Assembly: GCA_013360985.1 (NCBI GenBank)
Contig: JABWAM010000129.1
Coordinates: forward strand, 1 to 7,110
Direction: 5' to 3'
From: Verrucomicrobiia bacterium
GTDB lineage: Bacteria > Verrucomicrobiota > Verrucomicrobiia > JABWAM01
Length of the DNA stretch: 7,110 nucleotides
The notes under the pieces are model-generated. The model did not search any database and was not told the origin of the DNA. It saw nothing but the letters and a program-made list of their open reading frames with translations. A program made the position numbers and the translations under genes. Position 1 is the stretch's first letter. The number at the start of each line of letters is the position of its first letter. This document shows, piece by piece, positions 5,861 through 7,110 of this stretch.

Positions 5861-7110
5861 ACCGCGTCTCGCCCCCCTCAAAAAACGCCGCTCCGTCGCG
5901 GACGGGTCACCCTCGCGCACATGGCCCGCCGCCTCAGGGTGCATCCCTCGACGGTCTCGCTTGCGCTCCGCGACAGCCGGCAAGTTTCGGAACGAACGCG
6001 GCGCCAGGTTCAGGCGCTCGCGCGACGTTGGGGCTACGCGCCCAATTCCCTCGCGCGCGCGCTCCGCACGCAAGACTCGAACCAGATCGGCGTCATTTTT
6101 CCTCACGCGACCACGCCCTACTTTTCCGAACTGCTCGATGCGCTCTATTTCGAGGCGCGCGACCGGGGATATCACGTGCACGTCCGTTTCCATCAGTGGA
6201 ATCCCGAGGAGGAAAAGATCGCGCTGCAGACCTTGATTGGACAACAGGTCGAGAAGTTCATTCTCACCAGCGCGGCGGGAACTACCGGACAAATCCTGAC
6301 GCGCATCTTTCCCGGAAAATTTCGTCTGCCCGTGGTGATGATTAATGTCCCCGTCGAGGAAGCGCTGTCTCCACTGCTACGCGGTTATGTCGGCACGGAC
6401 ACCCGCACGGGCAGCCGGGAGTTGGGCAATTATCTTGTGGAAATGGGACATCGGCGCATCGCGATCCTGCTCCCCGAAAAACCCGCGGGGTCGCGCGGCC
6501 CCATCGGGATGCGCGTCGCCGGCCTGCGCGAAGCCATCGGTCAGTCTCCCGATGGACGCCTCCATCTCGTCCTCCTCGATGACGAGAACCGTCCGGACGG
6601 CGGACGCCAATTTGTCCTCCAGCACGGGAGCACGGTTGCCACCAGCCTGCAAATATGCCGCAGATTGGTGGAGAAGTTCCTGGCCCTCGATCCGCTGCCC
6701 ACCGCGATGGTCACGACCGACGAACCGTCTGCGCTCGTCGCGCTCGGCATGCTTCACGCGCAGGGCCTGCGCGTGCCCGAGGATCTTTCCGTGGCGTGCT
6801 ACGGAGGCAGCCTGTTTTCCGAACACGGCGCGATCCCGCTTACCCTCGTGGAGCAACCCCTGCGCGAAATTGCGCGTGTCGCGCTCCAGATGGTCTGGAC
6901 GCCCCGCGCCGCGACCGCCGCGGAGAAGCCCGAGGTCCGCCTCCTTCCCTCCCGTCTGGTCGTGCGAAAATCGGTCGCTCCACCGGCGACGGAAGGGCGT
7001 ACGGCCGCGTCCGTCCTCGACGATCAAGCCCCCTCCCTCCTTTCTGGCCCGGCCTCTGGCGCGGCAACATATCTCGACATCGAGCCGACGGATCCCCGGG
7101 ACGCCACCGG
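5855..7110 (+). CDS. LacI/GalR-family transcriptional repressor (3' end outside window)
   Basis: A sugar-responsive DNA-binding repressor with an N-terminal helix-turn-helix and a periplasmic-binding-protein-like sensor domain. Numbering from TTG 5855, VTLAHMARRLRVHPSTVSLAL (18-38) aligns without gaps to the LacI helix-turn-helix at an offset of 14. PNSLARALRT (63-72) is the hinge helix, with Leu70 matching the CpG-intercalating Leu56 of LacI. The specificity positions equivalent to LacI Tyr17, Gln18 and Arg22 are Pro31, Ser32 and Leu36. The sensor domain runs from about IGVIFPHATTPYFSELLDAL to RLVVRKSVAPP (ending at 377), where the family normally stops; the frame stays open for 41 more residues to the edge. 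The start is uncertain: ATG 5921 would remove the first part of helix 1, and TTG 5855 is the only common start codon upstream before the in-frame TAA at 5840. No Shine-Dalgarno sequence supports either. Its likely targets are O1 and O2. Confidence 0.9.
   Translation, partial: MRTASRPPQKTPLRRGRVTLAHMARRLRVHPSTVSLALRDSRQVSERTRRQVQALARRWGYAPNSLARALRTQDSNQIGVIFPHATTPYFSELLDALYFEARDRGYHVHVRFHQWNPEEEKIALQTLIGQQVEKFILTSAAGTTGQILTRIFPGKFRLPVVMINVPVEEALSPLLRGYVGTDTRTGSRELGNYLVEMGHRRIAILLPEKPAGSRGPIGMRVAGLREAIGQSPDGRLHLVLLDDENRPDGGRQFVLQHGSTVATSLQICRRLVEKFLALDPLPTAMVTTDEPSALVALGMLHAQGLRVPEDLSVACYGGSLFSEHGAIPLTLVEQPLREIARVALQMVWTPRAATAAEKPEVRLLPSRLVVRKSVAPPATEGRTAASVLDDQAPSLLSGPASGAATYLDIEPTDPRDAT

Noticed and set aside
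5483..6292. 269-codon - strand frame across the gap and the start of the LacI-family gene
   Set aside because: Much of it is antisense to the well-supported repressor gene, and the translation is Arg-rich with no recognisable domain.
5677..6345. 222-codon + strand frame overlapping the LacI-family gene
   Set aside because: It is a different frame from the one that encodes the helix-turn-helix, hinge and sensor domain. Its product looks like an Arg/Pro/Ala-rich shadow translation.
1..7110. CRISPR arrays, insertion sequences, tRNA or rRNA genes
   Set aside because: I saw no spaced direct repeats, transposase motifs with terminal inverted repeats, or RNA gene signatures.

Overview
This 7.1 kb window is GC-rich and carries three genes, all on the + strand: the 3' part of gyrB (1-1334), one very large gene for a GH42-like, GH-A-clan glycoside hydrolase candidate (1494-5426, 1310 aa), and the 5' part of a LacI-family repressor gene that runs off the right edge (about 5855-7110). 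GyrB style, the large multidomain glycosidase-like protein, and its pairing with a LacI-type regulator suggest a high-GC, glycan-degrading bacterium. The Verrucomicrobiota/Lentisphaerota/Kiritimatiellota side of the PVC group is my best guess. This is inference, as no rRNA or other decisive marker lies in the window.

Layout. Positions 1-1334 encode the TOPRIM domain, a spacer domain and the C-terminal tail of DNA gyrase B. A 159-base gap (1335-1493) holds a weak possible terminator, a perfect 16-bp palindrome with a central CG (1393-1408), and a possible 26-codon leader ORF whose stop overlaps the next start. The 3.9 kb gene that follows reads as a discoidin-like/rhamnosidase-N-like beta-sandwich region, an Ig-like linker, a TIM barrel, a GATase-like (beta-galactosidase trimerisation-like) domain and a C-terminal beta domain. 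It has no export signal. A 428-base gap (5427-5854) holds GC-rich hairpins and the regulator's promoter region. That region contains a second copy of the palindrome (5845-5860), which overlaps the most likely regulator start codon.

How the genes work together. The same motif (CTCAA-N-CG-TTTGAG) lies in front of both the enzyme gene and the regulator gene, and nowhere else that I found in full. The simple model is that the LacI-type protein represses the enzyme gene and itself, and a sugar released from the imported glycan relieves repression. gyrB is a housekeeping neighbour with no evident functional link. The most interesting points are the two-gene operator/regulator circuit, the unusual start region of the repressor, and the cytoplasmic, multidomain glycosidase candidate that I cannot place in a characterised family.
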